Shown here in pieces: positions 5,945-13,379 of a DNA stretch of 14,036 nucleotides. Numbering within the stretch: position 1 is the first letter of the stretch; each line of letters opens with the position of its first letter. Below the pieces are notes generated by a model. That model was not told where the DNA came from and made no database searches. It saw nothing but the letters and a program-made list of their open reading frames with translations. The stretch is from Bacteroidota bacterium (lineage in GTDB: Bacteria; Bacteroidota; Bacteroidia; Bacteroidales; UBA1556), in NCBI GenBank assembly GCA_003648395.1, contig QMPB01000052.1, positions 1-14,036 of the forward strand. The letters run 5' to 3'. Both the position numbers and the translations under genes were made by a program.

Positions 5945-8830
5945 TTATTTAGTTGGATTATTAACTTCTTTAGTACTTTTTTGTTCCTTAGTATTTTTAT
6001 TTGTAGAACGTTCTTTTTCTACATTTTGCAAACGAGTATGCTTTACATTCTTTTTCATTTTAACTAAGTTAGCAGAATTATTACTTACTCTAGGATATAT
6101 TCTATCATCCACACTCCTATCGTAAAGTTCTGGATGCAAGTATTTACCTTTTTCGTTAGCTTTCTTTTCTTGCTCAGCCACAACTCTGTGCTGTTGAGCA
6201 TATTTATCATTTCTTACTGCTGTAACTTGCCAACTAAGTTTCACATTAGCCTTATCCGTTTGAACTACAAACGTATTGCTACTAATTTCATCTTTTACTA
6301 TTGCTTGAGCAAAAACTCCGATACAAGTAAGTTGATAACGGAAATCTTTATTTGCTGAGCTAAAATAATCTGGCAAATTAACTGTTGCAAGGCCATTGGC
6401 ATCGGTAGTAATATTACCAGAATACACATTCATCATTTCTGGACTCTCTACAAAGCTGTGAACCAAGAATTTATTTTCTGGATCTGTAGGATGATCTATT
6501 TTAAAAGTACCACTTCCTTTGGAAATACTACCAACAACATTAAGATTACCTGTAACAGTAACATCACCTTCAAAGAAACCAGCATGATTTGCCACAGAGC
6601 CATTGGCTGCTTCGGCATAAATACCATAGTTTACTAAACCTGTTTTATTAACACTACCTGTTGATGTTGCAAAAACACCATAGTTATTATCAGCATTAGC
6701 TGAATAGCCATAAATACCATAGTTAAGGCTATCGCCACTTACATAACCATTAGCCCAACCACCAACACCAATATTTTGTTTACTTATAGAGTTAGTAGTA
6801 CCGTCAACCCCTTGACTAAATACTTTAGAGCTATTATAAGATTCGGCCTCACCATAAACAGCAGTTACACTACCCATACCAGAAGCATCGGACCATGAAT
6901 ATGCAACAATACCATGATTTTGACCAGTAGAACCACCACCTTGTCCATAAACACCAACAAGATATGGCGTTGACATAGCACCAGTATCAGCAGGAGCTGT
7001 ATACATTGCACTTCCTAATACACCAAAATTAGCTGATTTATTTCCACTAGCCCAACCTTCAACACCTGCGTTTCTTCCTGATACACCATTTCCAGGTGCA
7101 TTAGCTGTAAAATAACCACCTTGATTAAACGTTCCTTTACCTGAGGCAATACCTTCAACACCTCTATTTACATGAGTAGAACTATCGGCTCTAGCAGTAA
7201 CACCAACATTAAAGTTTGAGGATTGAACAGCAGAATATCCGTAAAATTCACCGCCATAATTATTTGCTGCTGCATCATTTCCCTGAGCCTTTCCCCAAAT
7301 TCCAATATTTTGGCTTCCACTGCCTTCTGCTAGACCATAAACACCAAAATTAGTATTTCTATTATTAGAAGCAACAGCCTTAATTCCATAGTTTTCTGTA
7401 TGCAGACTTGGGTTTCCTGAGCCATTAGAAGAAAAGGCTCCACCAAAATTATACTGACCAATATCTGAAAACACAGAACCACTTACACCAATATTTTCAT
7501 TACTTGAACCATTTGCCCATGCATATACTCCAAATGCCTTTTCTGTTGACACTACATCATTATTGGCGTATATTAAAGCCCCATAGCTTAAACTATTAGT
7601 GTCGGTACCAACTGCTTTTGCAAGAATACCTCTATTTGCATTTTTTCCTCTTCCTTCTGCATAAACGCCATAGTTATATCCTGTTCCAGCTCCTTTAGAT
7701 GGATCCCAATCTGGTATAGCCGCAAATTCTCCACCAACTTGTCTAGTGGAATTTCCTGTTCTAGAAAGAGCAACACCACTAGCTCCAACATTGCTACCTG
7801 AGTCAAGGGAGGCTTCTCCTCTAATTCCATAACCAAATACACCATTACCATACACTGAGCCTGCAACACCACGTCCTTGATTATTACCATCTATTTGAAC
7901 GTCGCCTTGTACTCCAACATTCATCCAATTACGATCTGAAGTTGAATGTGCTTTTCCAAAAACTGCTATTCCTCCATTTGAATAAGATTGTAAAGTAACA
8001 GTTGTATCTCCTTGATCATAATCATCAAGATTCAATTTTGCAGTATAATTAGTTGAATTTATTGCTACATTACCAGTATTGAAATTTATATTATTGCCTT
8101 GTTGTTGCCATTGTCCTCCACTTGATGTGTCACCAATAAACACTTGATTTCCTTTTGATAAGTATAAAGTATCATCAACAAAAGTCAATAATTGCAACTC
8201 ATTAGTTGAATCTCCATCTACCTCTGTATCTAGTTTATTACTCCATGCTAATGTATCCATTGCAGAAATACTACTTGCAACAGAAATACTATATAATGGA
8301 TCTAATTCTATAAAAGCATCTAACTTATTATTCCAATTAGCAGTGTCCATTGCAGAGATATTGCTTGCAACAGAAGTACTATAAATAGGGTCATTTTCCA
8401 TAAAACCACCTTTTATACTATCCGCAATATTTGCATATAATGCATACGGAACACTTTTGAGTTGAGTAGTTCCCATAAACTGATAACTGGAACCTCCTGT
8501 GATATCAATATCCGTTTTAAGGAAATGTATATTGTTTCCCCAACTAATATTTGAGAAAACTCCTGAGATAACACTTCCTGAACCTACCGATATATTAATC
8601 ATTCCATACTGATTTGTGGAAATGGTATGAGATTCGGAATACACAATTGAACCACTAGCTGAAGTTTCTAAAATACTTAGCAGAACACCTACATTTTGAT
8701 TTGTTAGGATTTGGTTGTTTGCACCCCTTACTACCGCCTGGTAGCTAAATTCGTTAGGTGATTGAGCCAATACTATACTGCCTGAAAACAGAAATAGAAA
8801 TGCTGCAAAAATAATGGTAACTTTTTTCAT
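5945..8830 (-). CDS. Secreted tail-fibre-like repeat protein (GVYG-type repeats)
   Basis: 961 residues with a signal peptide cut near residue 22 (IVLAQ|SPNEF). Residues 27-135 (FSYQAVVRGANNQIL ... LKSVPYALYA) match an N-terminal module frequent in secreted Bacteroidota proteins. Two 30-residue stalk repeats follow (147-171 and 177-201). Residues ~284-752 are many degenerate repeats of the type N-x-G-V-x-G-x-A-x-G alternating with GGxFxA, a pattern seen in beta-helical or trimeric phage tail fibres and adhesins. Residues ~774-905 (FKIDHPTDPENK ... HSFVESPEMMN ... YLHPELYD) form a conserved C-terminal module also seen behind such repeats. The last ~40 residues are Lys/Asn-rich, low-complexity and probably disordered. 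There is no T9SS sorting domain, unlike its operon partner, so how it crosses the outer membrane is unclear. The inferred role is a surface fibre or attachment protein. It is the first gene of a two-gene operon with its own promoter upstream. Confidence 0.88.
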   Translation of the reverse strand: MKKVTIIFAAFLFLFSGSIVLAQSPNEFSYQAVVRGANNQILTNQNVGVLLSILETSASGSIVYSESHTISTNQYGMINISVGSGSVISGVFSNISWGNNIHFLKTDIDITGGSSYQFMGTTQLKSVPYALYANIADSIKGGFMENDPIYSTSVASNISAMDTANWNNKLDAFIELDPLYSISVASSISAMDTLAWSNKLDTEVDGDSTNELQLLTFVDDTLYLSKGNQVFIGDTSSGGQWQQQGNNINFNTGNVAINSTNYTAKLNLDDYDQGDTTVTLQSYSNGGIAVFGKAHSTSDRNWMNVGVQGDVQIDGNNQGRGVAGSVYGNGVFGYGIRGEASLDSGSNVGASGVALSRTGNSTRQVGGEFAAIPDWDPSKGAGTGYNYGVYAEGRGKNANRGILAKAVGTDTNSLSYGALIYANNDVVSTEKAFGVYAWANGSSNENIGVSGSVFSDIGQYNFGGAFSSNGSGNPSLHTENYGIKAVASNNRNTNFGVYGLAEGSGSQNIGIWGKAQGNDAAANNYGGEFYGYSAVQSSNFNVGVTARADSSTHVNRGVEGIASGKGTFNQGGYFTANAPGNGVSGRNAGVEGWASGNKSANFGVLGSAMYTAPADTGAMSTPYLVGVYGQGGGSTGQNHGIVAYSWSDASGMGSVTAVYGEAESYNSSKVFSQGVDGTTNSISKQNIGVGGWANGYVSGDSLNYGIYGYSANADNNYGVFATSTGSVNKTGLVNYGIYAEAANGSVANHAGFFEGDVTVTGNLNVVGSISKGSGTFKIDHPTDPENKFLVHSFVESPEMMNVYSGNITTDANGLATVNLPDYFSSANKDFRYQLTCIGVFAQAIVKDEISSNTFVVQTDKANVKLSWQVTAVRNDKYAQQHRVVAEQEKKANEKGKYLHPELYDRSVDDRIYPRVSNNSANLVKMKKNVKHTRLQNVEKERSTNKNTKEQKSTKEVNNPTK
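6575..7981 (-). repeat. Degenerate GVxG/GGxF repeat array within the fibre-like protein
   Basis: Codons ~284-752 encode repeated short units such as NIGVSGSV, NFGVYGLAEG, NIGIWGKAQG, NRGVEGIASG, NAGVEGWASG, NFGVLGSA, NIGVGGWANG and NYGIYGYS, spaced mostly 25-40 residues apart. Units are diverged at the DNA level, suggesting an old array kept by selection for fold rather than recent slippage. Confidence 0.8.
8228..8392 (-). repeat. Two-copy 30-residue stalk repeat in the fibre-like protein
   Basis: Residues 147-171 and 177-201 are a tandem pair sharing DPxYSxSVASxISAMDTxxW and NKLD, with a period of 30 residues (90 bp). The DNA is also similar (for example tccattgcagaaata and tccattgcagagata on the plus strand), indicating tandem duplication. 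Such repeats commonly link the N-terminal module to the fibre region. Confidence 0.8.
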
Positions 8831-8935
8831 AAAATTGGATTTGTTAATGATTATTGTTTTTACCGTTAGAATTAAGAAAAGATTTAATAATTAGTCTTAT
8901 CATAATCAACAGCATATACCTAAATAATTATAATA

Positions 8936-8967
8936 GCAAAACTAGATAATAGACACTGGCATGTCAA
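8936..8967 (-). promoter_or_regulatory. Predicted promoter of the fibre/PKD operon
   Basis: On the minus strand: TTG (8967-8965), a 20-base spacer, then TAGTTTTGC (8944-8936), matching TAnnTTTG with the often preferred trailing C. Transcription would begin near 8929, giving a leader of about 100 bases before the ATG at 8830. Confidence 0.6.
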
Positions 8968-8984
8968 TCACCCTTTGGGGTGAT
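8967..8984. promoter_or_regulatory. Palindrome over the -33 box, candidate operator
   Basis: atcaccc (8967-8973) and gggtgat (8978-8984) form a perfect 7-bp inverted repeat around tttg. It touches the predicted -33 TTG and extends upstream of it, a typical place for an activator or repressor site. No T-run follows on either strand, which argues against a terminator. The neighbouring LuxR-type regulator is an obvious candidate ligand, but this is inference from position only. Confidence 0.45.
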
Positions 8985-9235
8985 ATTTCAATTATAATAT
9001 AAAATATGATGAAAATTAGTTTTTATGCGATATAGACTAGACCAATGTAGGCGAATGCTTTTACTTTTGATGACGTGTTTATGTGGAATACTATTTATGG
9101 AATACATAATATTTTTGTGACTATATCTATTAATCCACCTTTAGCAGATTTTACTTTATAATAATATGTAATTTGAATTATTGGAATCTACCATTCAAGC
9201 AATACTCATGGCTGCTGCACACCTCATAATCTAAA

Positions 9236-11047
9236 CTATTTATTCTGCATCTCAATAATTATAACAGTTCCATTTTTTGGCGAACTTTCAATAATAATAT
9301 TACCATGAAGTATTCTGACTCGATTTTTAATATTTCTAAACCCAAGTCCTTTAGAGGATTGTTTATTTTTATCAAATCCAACTCCATCATCTTCATAATA
9401 TACACTTATAGATTTATCAACTTGACCAATAAATTGTAGATACACATTACTTGCTTTACTATGCTTTTGGGCATTTTTCAATAGTTCTTGACAAATACGA
9501 TAAATATGAGTTACTGATTCTTTATTATCAATTACTGGCCATTGATGAAAGTAAACATACACCTTCTGCTCTTTGGTAGAGAACAAATGTGCCAATTGAT
9601 TAATCTCATCTACAAATTCATCATTATTTACCAAAGGGGCAACCAGGCCATGGCTCAGATTACGCACTGTATCTATAGTTTGATCAATAATGGGGATAAT
9701 ATCACTAGTTCTATCTATACTGTGCTTTATAATAGCCATATTAGCTCCTATTAAATCATGTATCTCACGTCCTGTTCTATTTCTTTCCTCCTCTATACTA
9801 TTTACCATTGTCAAAATAATCTCCTTTTGATGATTCTTTTGTTTCATCAGTAAATCTGATCGTTGACTATAAACCTGTTCTGTTTCCTTGATTACTAATA
9901 ACATAAATAAGAATATCTCAATAAAAGAACCTAGAATAAATACGCTATACACAAAAGTAGAGTCGCCCAGAACAGCAATATTTGGCAAAATCACATCCAC
10001 AAACCCTGATGCAAGGTAAATAGTATATATAATTGTAAGAATAATCGCATTCCTTTCTTTTAGATATATGTTTTTGATCAGAAAATACATTTGAGAGATA
10101 AATACAAAAGCTGAAACTACCATTATATAATTATGTGTAATAATGGTAAATGCACTTATCCTTACTGATGGAAAATATGATAATAATACCAAAGGAATCA
10201 TTCCATATACTAAATAGTAAATAACCTTCCACATTATCTTATTATTCTCCTTTAAAGGGGTAAGTTCATTCAAGAATAACACCAGTGAGAAACTAATAAA
10301 AAATGCGCCTGTATAATCAATTGCCGATGAAATATCTGTAGGGTCAGAGTCCAAAAAGAAAAATAAATCACCAACATGAGAAAAAACAAAAAGATTGATT
10401 CCCAAGATTAAAAGACTGTAGTAAAGGAAAATATTTCGACGAACAACGCCGTATAGTATTAATGAAACAATCAAAGCAAAACCATAGACGCCTCTCCATA
10501 ACCATAAATAATTATTGCTACTTCGTTCAATATCTATCATGGTCTGTTTATTAAGCAAATATGAGGTTGCTCGCAATGGTCTATACAAATGATTGTATTT
10601 TACATATATACTTAGAAAAGAGTTCTGTTTAATATTCAAATCTATTGGATAACCAATAATACTATTACCTTTTGAGAACTTATTTCGCATAATTCCCGTT
10701 TTTGCAATACTAATTAATGAGCTATCTTCCAATATGTATGCATCAATAGTATGTATAAGGTAGTATGGAATAAAAAACACCTTATCAATATCTACATCTG
10801 TATTATTTTTAAAACTATATCTTAGCCAAACACTATTATTACTTGGAGGGAATGAGGGTATCTCACCAAAATAATTCCATTCTTTATTTAGTACATCATT
10901 AATACTACATTCCGAATTTGATTCAGTATAAATATATGAATATTCCAGTAAGTTTACTTTATCTACATTAGAATCTAGAACCAGAACTTTTTGCGCAATG
11001 GAAACATTAATAACAAAAATAAGAATAGACGTAAATAGTATTTTCAT
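9236..11047 (-). CDS. 7TM sensor histidine kinase (7TMR-DISM type, HisKA_3)
   Basis: 603 residues; inner-membrane sensor kinase. Signal peptide at ~1-19 (SILIFVINVSIAQ), then a periplasmic beta domain at ~25-170 of the 7TMR-DISMED2 kind (WLRYSFKNNTD, residues 74-84). About seven hydrophobic helices span ~183-388, followed by a short coiled linker. The HisKA_3 dimerisation helix carries EERNRTGREIHDLIG, with His430 the likely phosphorylated residue. A HATPase_c domain follows: N-box ELLKNAQKHS (521-530, Asn525), G1 DDGVGFD (553-559) and G2 GLGFRNIKNRV (567-577). All key residues are present, so it should be active. Its ATG directly follows the TAA of the response regulator gene with no gap, so the two are co-transcribed and probably translationally coupled. 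The periplasmic domain suggests a small-molecule or carbohydrate-type ligand by family analogy; the actual signal is unknown. Confidence 0.92.
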   Translation of the reverse strand: MKILFTSILIFVINVSIAQKVLVLDSNVDKVNLLEYSYIYTESNSECSINDVLNKEWNYFGEIPSFPPSNNSVWLRYSFKNNTDVDIDKVFFIPYYLIHTIDAYILEDSSLISIAKTGIMRNKFSKGNSIIGYPIDLNIKQNSFLSIYVKYNHLYRPLRATSYLLNKQTMIDIERSSNNYLWLWRGVYGFALIVSLILYGVVRRNIFLYYSLLILGINLFVFSHVGDLFFFLDSDPTDISSAIDYTGAFFISFSLVLFLNELTPLKENNKIMWKVIYYLVYGMIPLVLLSYFPSVRISAFTIITHNYIMVVSAFVFISQMYFLIKNIYLKERNAIILTIIYTIYLASGFVDVILPNIAVLGDSTFVYSVFILGSFIEIFLFMLLVIKETEQVYSQRSDLLMKQKNHQKEIILTMVNSIEEERNRTGREIHDLIGANMAIIKHSIDRTSDIIPIIDQTIDTVRNLSHGLVAPLVNNDEFVDEINQLAHLFSTKEQKVYVYFHQWPVIDNKESVTHIYRICQELLKNAQKHSKASNVYLQFIGQVDKSISVYYEDDGVGFDKNKQSSKGLGFRNIKNRVRILHGNIIIESSPKNGTVIIIEMQNK

Positions 11048-11653
11048 TTATATGTAATTATCATAATAGTATTTTATTAACTCATTAACCGAATTAATAT
11101 CTAGCTTCCTAAATATATTTTTTTTATGTGTTTTATATGTATTTGAGCTAATAAATAATTTTTCCAAAATTTCTGATTTAGATTCCCCTTTAGATATTAG
11201 CATAATTATTTCTTCCTCTCTAGGTGTTATTTTAAATACTGTATTACTATCTATTTTCAATGTATCCTCTACTTTATTAGAATAAAAAGTTCCTCCATTT
11301 AGTATCCTATTTACAATATTGACAATATCAATAGTATCATCTTTAAGAATATAACCTTCTACTTTAAACTCCAAACATTTTTTAATTACAGGAAGTTTAT
11401 TATGCATTGAAACAACCAAAATTGGAATGTTTTTATGAAAGGCTCTAACCTCCTTAAAAAATTCAAATATATCCTCATCAACAAGTTCCAAGTCACTAAT
11501 TAAAATATCAATGCTGGAAAGACCATTTTTTCTAGCTCTCAAGCTTTCAATACTTGAATATGATTCTACTATAGAGCCCTCTAGTTGAGAAGTCAATAAA
11601 TTATTTATACCATTAGAAAACAATATATGGTCATCAAGTAGTACAATATTCAT
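11048..11653 (-). CDS. Response regulator, REC plus LuxR/NarL-type HTH
   Basis: 201 residues; cytoplasmic transcription factor paired with the adjacent sensor kinase. The receiver domain (1-~125) has the acidic pair Asp7-Asp8 (LLDDH), the phosphorylation site Asp54 (DILISDLEL), Ser82 in VVSMHN and Lys104 in YILKDD, all at the positions expected of a working receiver. The C-terminal HTH (~142-200) reads ITPREEEIIMLISKGESKSE and then YKTHKKNIFRKLDI, the GerE/LuxR fold. It differs from the classical pattern in having SKSEIL where many members have T-x-K-E-I-A, and YKTHKKNI for VKTHxxNI. It is first in the operon, with the kinase gene abutting. Likely targets are its own operon or the fibre/PKD operon next door, inferred from position. 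Confidence 0.93.
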   Translation of the reverse strand: MNIVLLDDHILFSNGINNLLTSQLEGSIVESYSSIESLRARKNGLSSIDILISDLELVDEDIFEFFKEVRAFHKNIPILVVSMHNKLPVIKKCLEFKVEGYILKDDTIDIVNIVNRILNGGTFYSNKVEDTLKIDSNTVFKITPREEEIIMLISKGESKSEILEKLFISSNTYKTHKKNIFRKLDINSVNELIKYYYDNYI

Positions 11654-11710
11654 ATGATATGGTGTATAATGGATTTAAGTACAAAATATTCTTAATTGTA
11701 AATATGTGAA

Positions 11711-11718
11711 CAAATATA
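11711..11718 (-). promoter_or_regulatory. Possible -7 element for the regulator/kinase operon
   Basis: On the minus strand 11718-11711 reads TATATTTG, a TAnnTTTG match about 58 bases upstream of the regulator start codon. No TTG is found at the expected distance above it, so this is a half-match in very AT-rich DNA. Confidence 0.3.
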
Positions 11719-11854
11719 TGAATAAATATAACTATTGATATAATTCATAACATAATAACAATCACAAAATTTAACCAATACAAATGTTTTACATTTCACT
11801 AATTATTATAGACTAAAGGCAGCATTTATCCTTAATAATCAATACTATATGGAC

Positions 11855-11914
11855 TTAATAGTCAAAAGATATTTACTTGAAAAAACTCATGTTTCATAAC
11901 TATTTGACTATTAA
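11855..11914. promoter_or_regulatory. 12-bp inverted repeat upstream of lipoprotein gene
   Basis: ttaatagtcaaa (11855-11866) and tttgactattaa (11903-11914) are perfect reverse complements separated by 36 bases. The right arm contains the TTTG -33 box of the lipoprotein promoter. It could be a pair of binding sites in the 323-base intergenic region between the divergent regulator and lipoprotein genes. The arms are seen; function is inferred. Confidence 0.4.
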
Positions 11915-11933
11915 TAAAAATAAACTATATTTG
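11903..11933 (+). promoter_or_regulatory. Strong Bacteroidota-type promoter of the lipoprotein gene
   Basis: TTTG (11903-11906), a 19-base spacer, then TATATTTG (11926-11933), an exact fit to TTTG-N19-TAnnTTTG. Transcription would start near 11940, giving a leader of about 37 bases. The leader is A-rich and lacks a Shine-Dalgarno sequence. Confidence 0.75.
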
Positions 11934-11976
11934 TCCCTCAAACATTATTAATAACAAACACACACAAATAGCAATT

Positions 11977-12753
11977 ATGAAACAACTTAGTATTATTTTA
12001 TTAGCTTTTATTCTTATAGCATCGGCTTGTAAGAAAGACGATACAGAAGAAGAAGATGAGGCTACAACCCTAGCTCCAACTGCTACTCAAAATGGTTTTG
12101 CAATTAATTATACAGCAACATGGTGTAGTCCATGTGGTAATTGGGGAGCTCCATTAATTCATACGTATGCTACTGCAGCACCTAATGGAGCAGTATTAAC
12201 ATCTCATGCAAGTGGCGACCCTATGAATAATGGACTGTATGCTAGTTTTAAATCCGACAGAACTACTGGTGGTGGTATTCCTTCATTTTGGGTAGGCGAT
12301 ACAAAAACAACTTCTGATGGTGCAATGGCAACACTTTTAGCTAGTGGAAATGCTGCTGCTGGTGTTGATTATTCTTATGAGGTATCAGGCACTACTATGA
12401 CTATAAATACTAAAACTAAATTCTTTAATCCTACAGCAAAAAAATACTTTTTAAGTGTACTAGTTCTTCAAGACGGAATTAATGGCAATTCTTCTTCAGG
12501 ACAATATGAACAAAGTGGTACATCAAGTAATGATTACAAACATGATTTTGTGCTTCGTAAGAGCTCTGTTTCTGGTCAAGCTTATGGTGAAGAAATAGCA
12601 TCTTCTCCTGCTAAGGATTCAGAAGTTGAAAAAACTTATACTATTACTATTGATGCAAGTTGGACAAACGTTTATCCTGTTGTTATTATTTGGGAACAAA
12701 ATATAGGTAGCACACCACAATACAAATTTATTAACTCTCTAAAGAAGAAATAG
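11977..12753 (+). CDS. Thioredoxin-like lipoprotein (Omp28-related type)
   Basis: 258 residues. It has a lipoprotein signal peptide MKQLSIILLAFILIASAC, with Cys18 the lipidated residue in a SAC lipobox. The acidic stretch KKDDTEEEDE right after it resembles the charged export signal that sends Bacteroidota lipoproteins to the cell surface. Residues ~36-110 look like a thioredoxin fold: YTATWCSPCGNW contains a CxxC pair (Cys50, Cys53), and GGIPSFWVG (~108-116) supplies the cis-Pro expected opposite it. The C-terminal half (~130-258) is beta-rich and lacks obvious motifs, as in Omp28-family proteins. Its likely role is a surface or outer-membrane thiol/disulfide or binding protein; redox activity is possible because both cysteines are present, but not proven. 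It is a single-gene unit with its own promoter and terminator, divergent from the regulator operon. Confidence 0.85.
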   Translation: MKQLSIILLAFILIASACKKDDTEEEDEATTLAPTATQNGFAINYTATWCSPCGNWGAPLIHTYATAAPNGAVLTSHASGDPMNNGLYASFKSDRTTGGGIPSFWVGDTKTTSDGAMATLLASGNAAAGVDYSYEVSGTTMTINTKTKFFNPTAKKYFLSVLVLQDGINGNSSSGQYEQSGTSSNDYKHDFVLRKSSVSGQAYGEEIASSPAKDSEVEKTYTITIDASWTNVYPVVIIWEQNIGSTPQYKFINSLKKK

Positions 12754-12772
12754 AGAATAGTTAATTATTAAG

Positions 12773-12815
12773 AAAAAAGCTTGTTTAAAGGTAATACTTA
12801 AAACAAGCTTTTTTT
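12773..12815 (+). terminator. Rho-independent terminator of the lipoprotein gene
   Basis: aaaaaagcttgttt (12773-12786) pairs perfectly with aaacaagctttttt (12801-12814), a 14-bp stem with a 14-base loop, ending in seven T (12809-12815). It begins 20 bases after the stop codon. The A-run on the left makes it usable from the minus strand too, where it would end transcripts of the right-edge gene pair about 100 bases past their stop. Confidence 0.92.
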
Positions 12816-12914
12816 ATGGGATCAAAGAAAGAATTATAAATTAGATAAGAGTGGACTTCTGTATATACCTGTTAGATAATAATCATTCAGCAGCGATGGG
12901 TAATCCCTCTTGTT

Positions 12915-13379
12915 TTACTTTTTATTAATAAATCTTTTTACATAGTCTTTAGTAATTCTTATTTCTTCAAAATGCTTTTTTCTTTTATAATCGAGAATGG
13001 CATATTTATTTGTAAAGTATTCAAGCTCTTTCAATAACTTATCAATAATATAAAACTGATCAGCTTTATAAACAATAAAAAAGTCTGTGACTTCTCCAAT
13101 TATTCTATTAGGAATTTTAGATTTAGGAAAAGAAAAATCTTCTACATATTCCTCATAAATTTTCCACCAATAATCAATTAATTTATTGTCATTTGGAAAC
13201 ATCAATCCGTTGTCTACAGTATATAAATCATACGATATTGTAGAGAACTTTATTCTAGGTGTAATAATTATATATGGTATTTTCTTCTCAATACAATAAT
13301 CCCAATTATAATATTCTGGATATATTTTTCTATTTTTGTTCTCAATACCATATTCTGTTACCTTAATATTATATTTCAT
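12915..13379 (-). CDS. Hypothetical protein, coupled to upstream unknown gene
   Basis: 154 residues from the ATG at 13379-13377; a GTG one codon earlier (13382) is also possible. I do not recognise the family. It has no signal peptide or membrane segment. It is rich in Tyr, Ile and Lys, with aromatic stretches YPEYYNWDYC (~18-27) and DYWWKIYEEY (~68-77), and a basic C-terminus (KRKKHFEE, then KRFINKK). Soluble and cytoplasmic is the best guess. The ATG overlaps the TGA of the upstream gene by one base (TGATG), a classic reinitiation arrangement, so the two products are probably made together and may interact. Confidence 0.75.
   Translation of the reverse strand: MKYNIKVTEYGIENKNRKIYPEYYNWDYCIEKKIPYIIITPRIKFSTISYDLYTVDNGLMFPNDNKLIDYWWKIYEEYVEDFSFPKSKIPNRIIGEVTDFFIVYKADQFYIIDKLLKELEYFTNKYAILDYKRKKHFEEIRITKDYVKRFINKK

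Larger units (their letters stand above)
8831..9235. other. 405-base gap between kinase gene and fibre gene
   Basis: It holds the predicted promoter and palindrome listed separately (8936-8984). No hairpin with a T-run follows the kinase stop, so read-through from the regulator operon into the fibre operon is possible. The rest, about 8990-9235, shows no supported gene. A 26-codon open frame at 9081-9161 (+) has no supporting features. Confidence 0.6.

Noticed and set aside
7588..7890. 100-codon minus-strand open frame inside the fibre-like gene
   Set aside because: It is a frame-shifted shadow of the repetitive coding sequence; the 961-residue frame is uninterrupted and clearly real.
6575..7981. 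Phage or prophage tail-fibre origin for the repeat protein
   Set aside because: It has a Sec signal peptide and a Bacteroidota secreted-protein N-terminal module, and no phage structural or integration gene is nearby.
9081..9161. 26-codon open frame on the plus strand between kinase and fibre genes
   Set aside because: It is very short with no recognisable motif. A TAnnTTTG match at 9062-9069 lacks a -33 partner and is too close to the start to be convincing.
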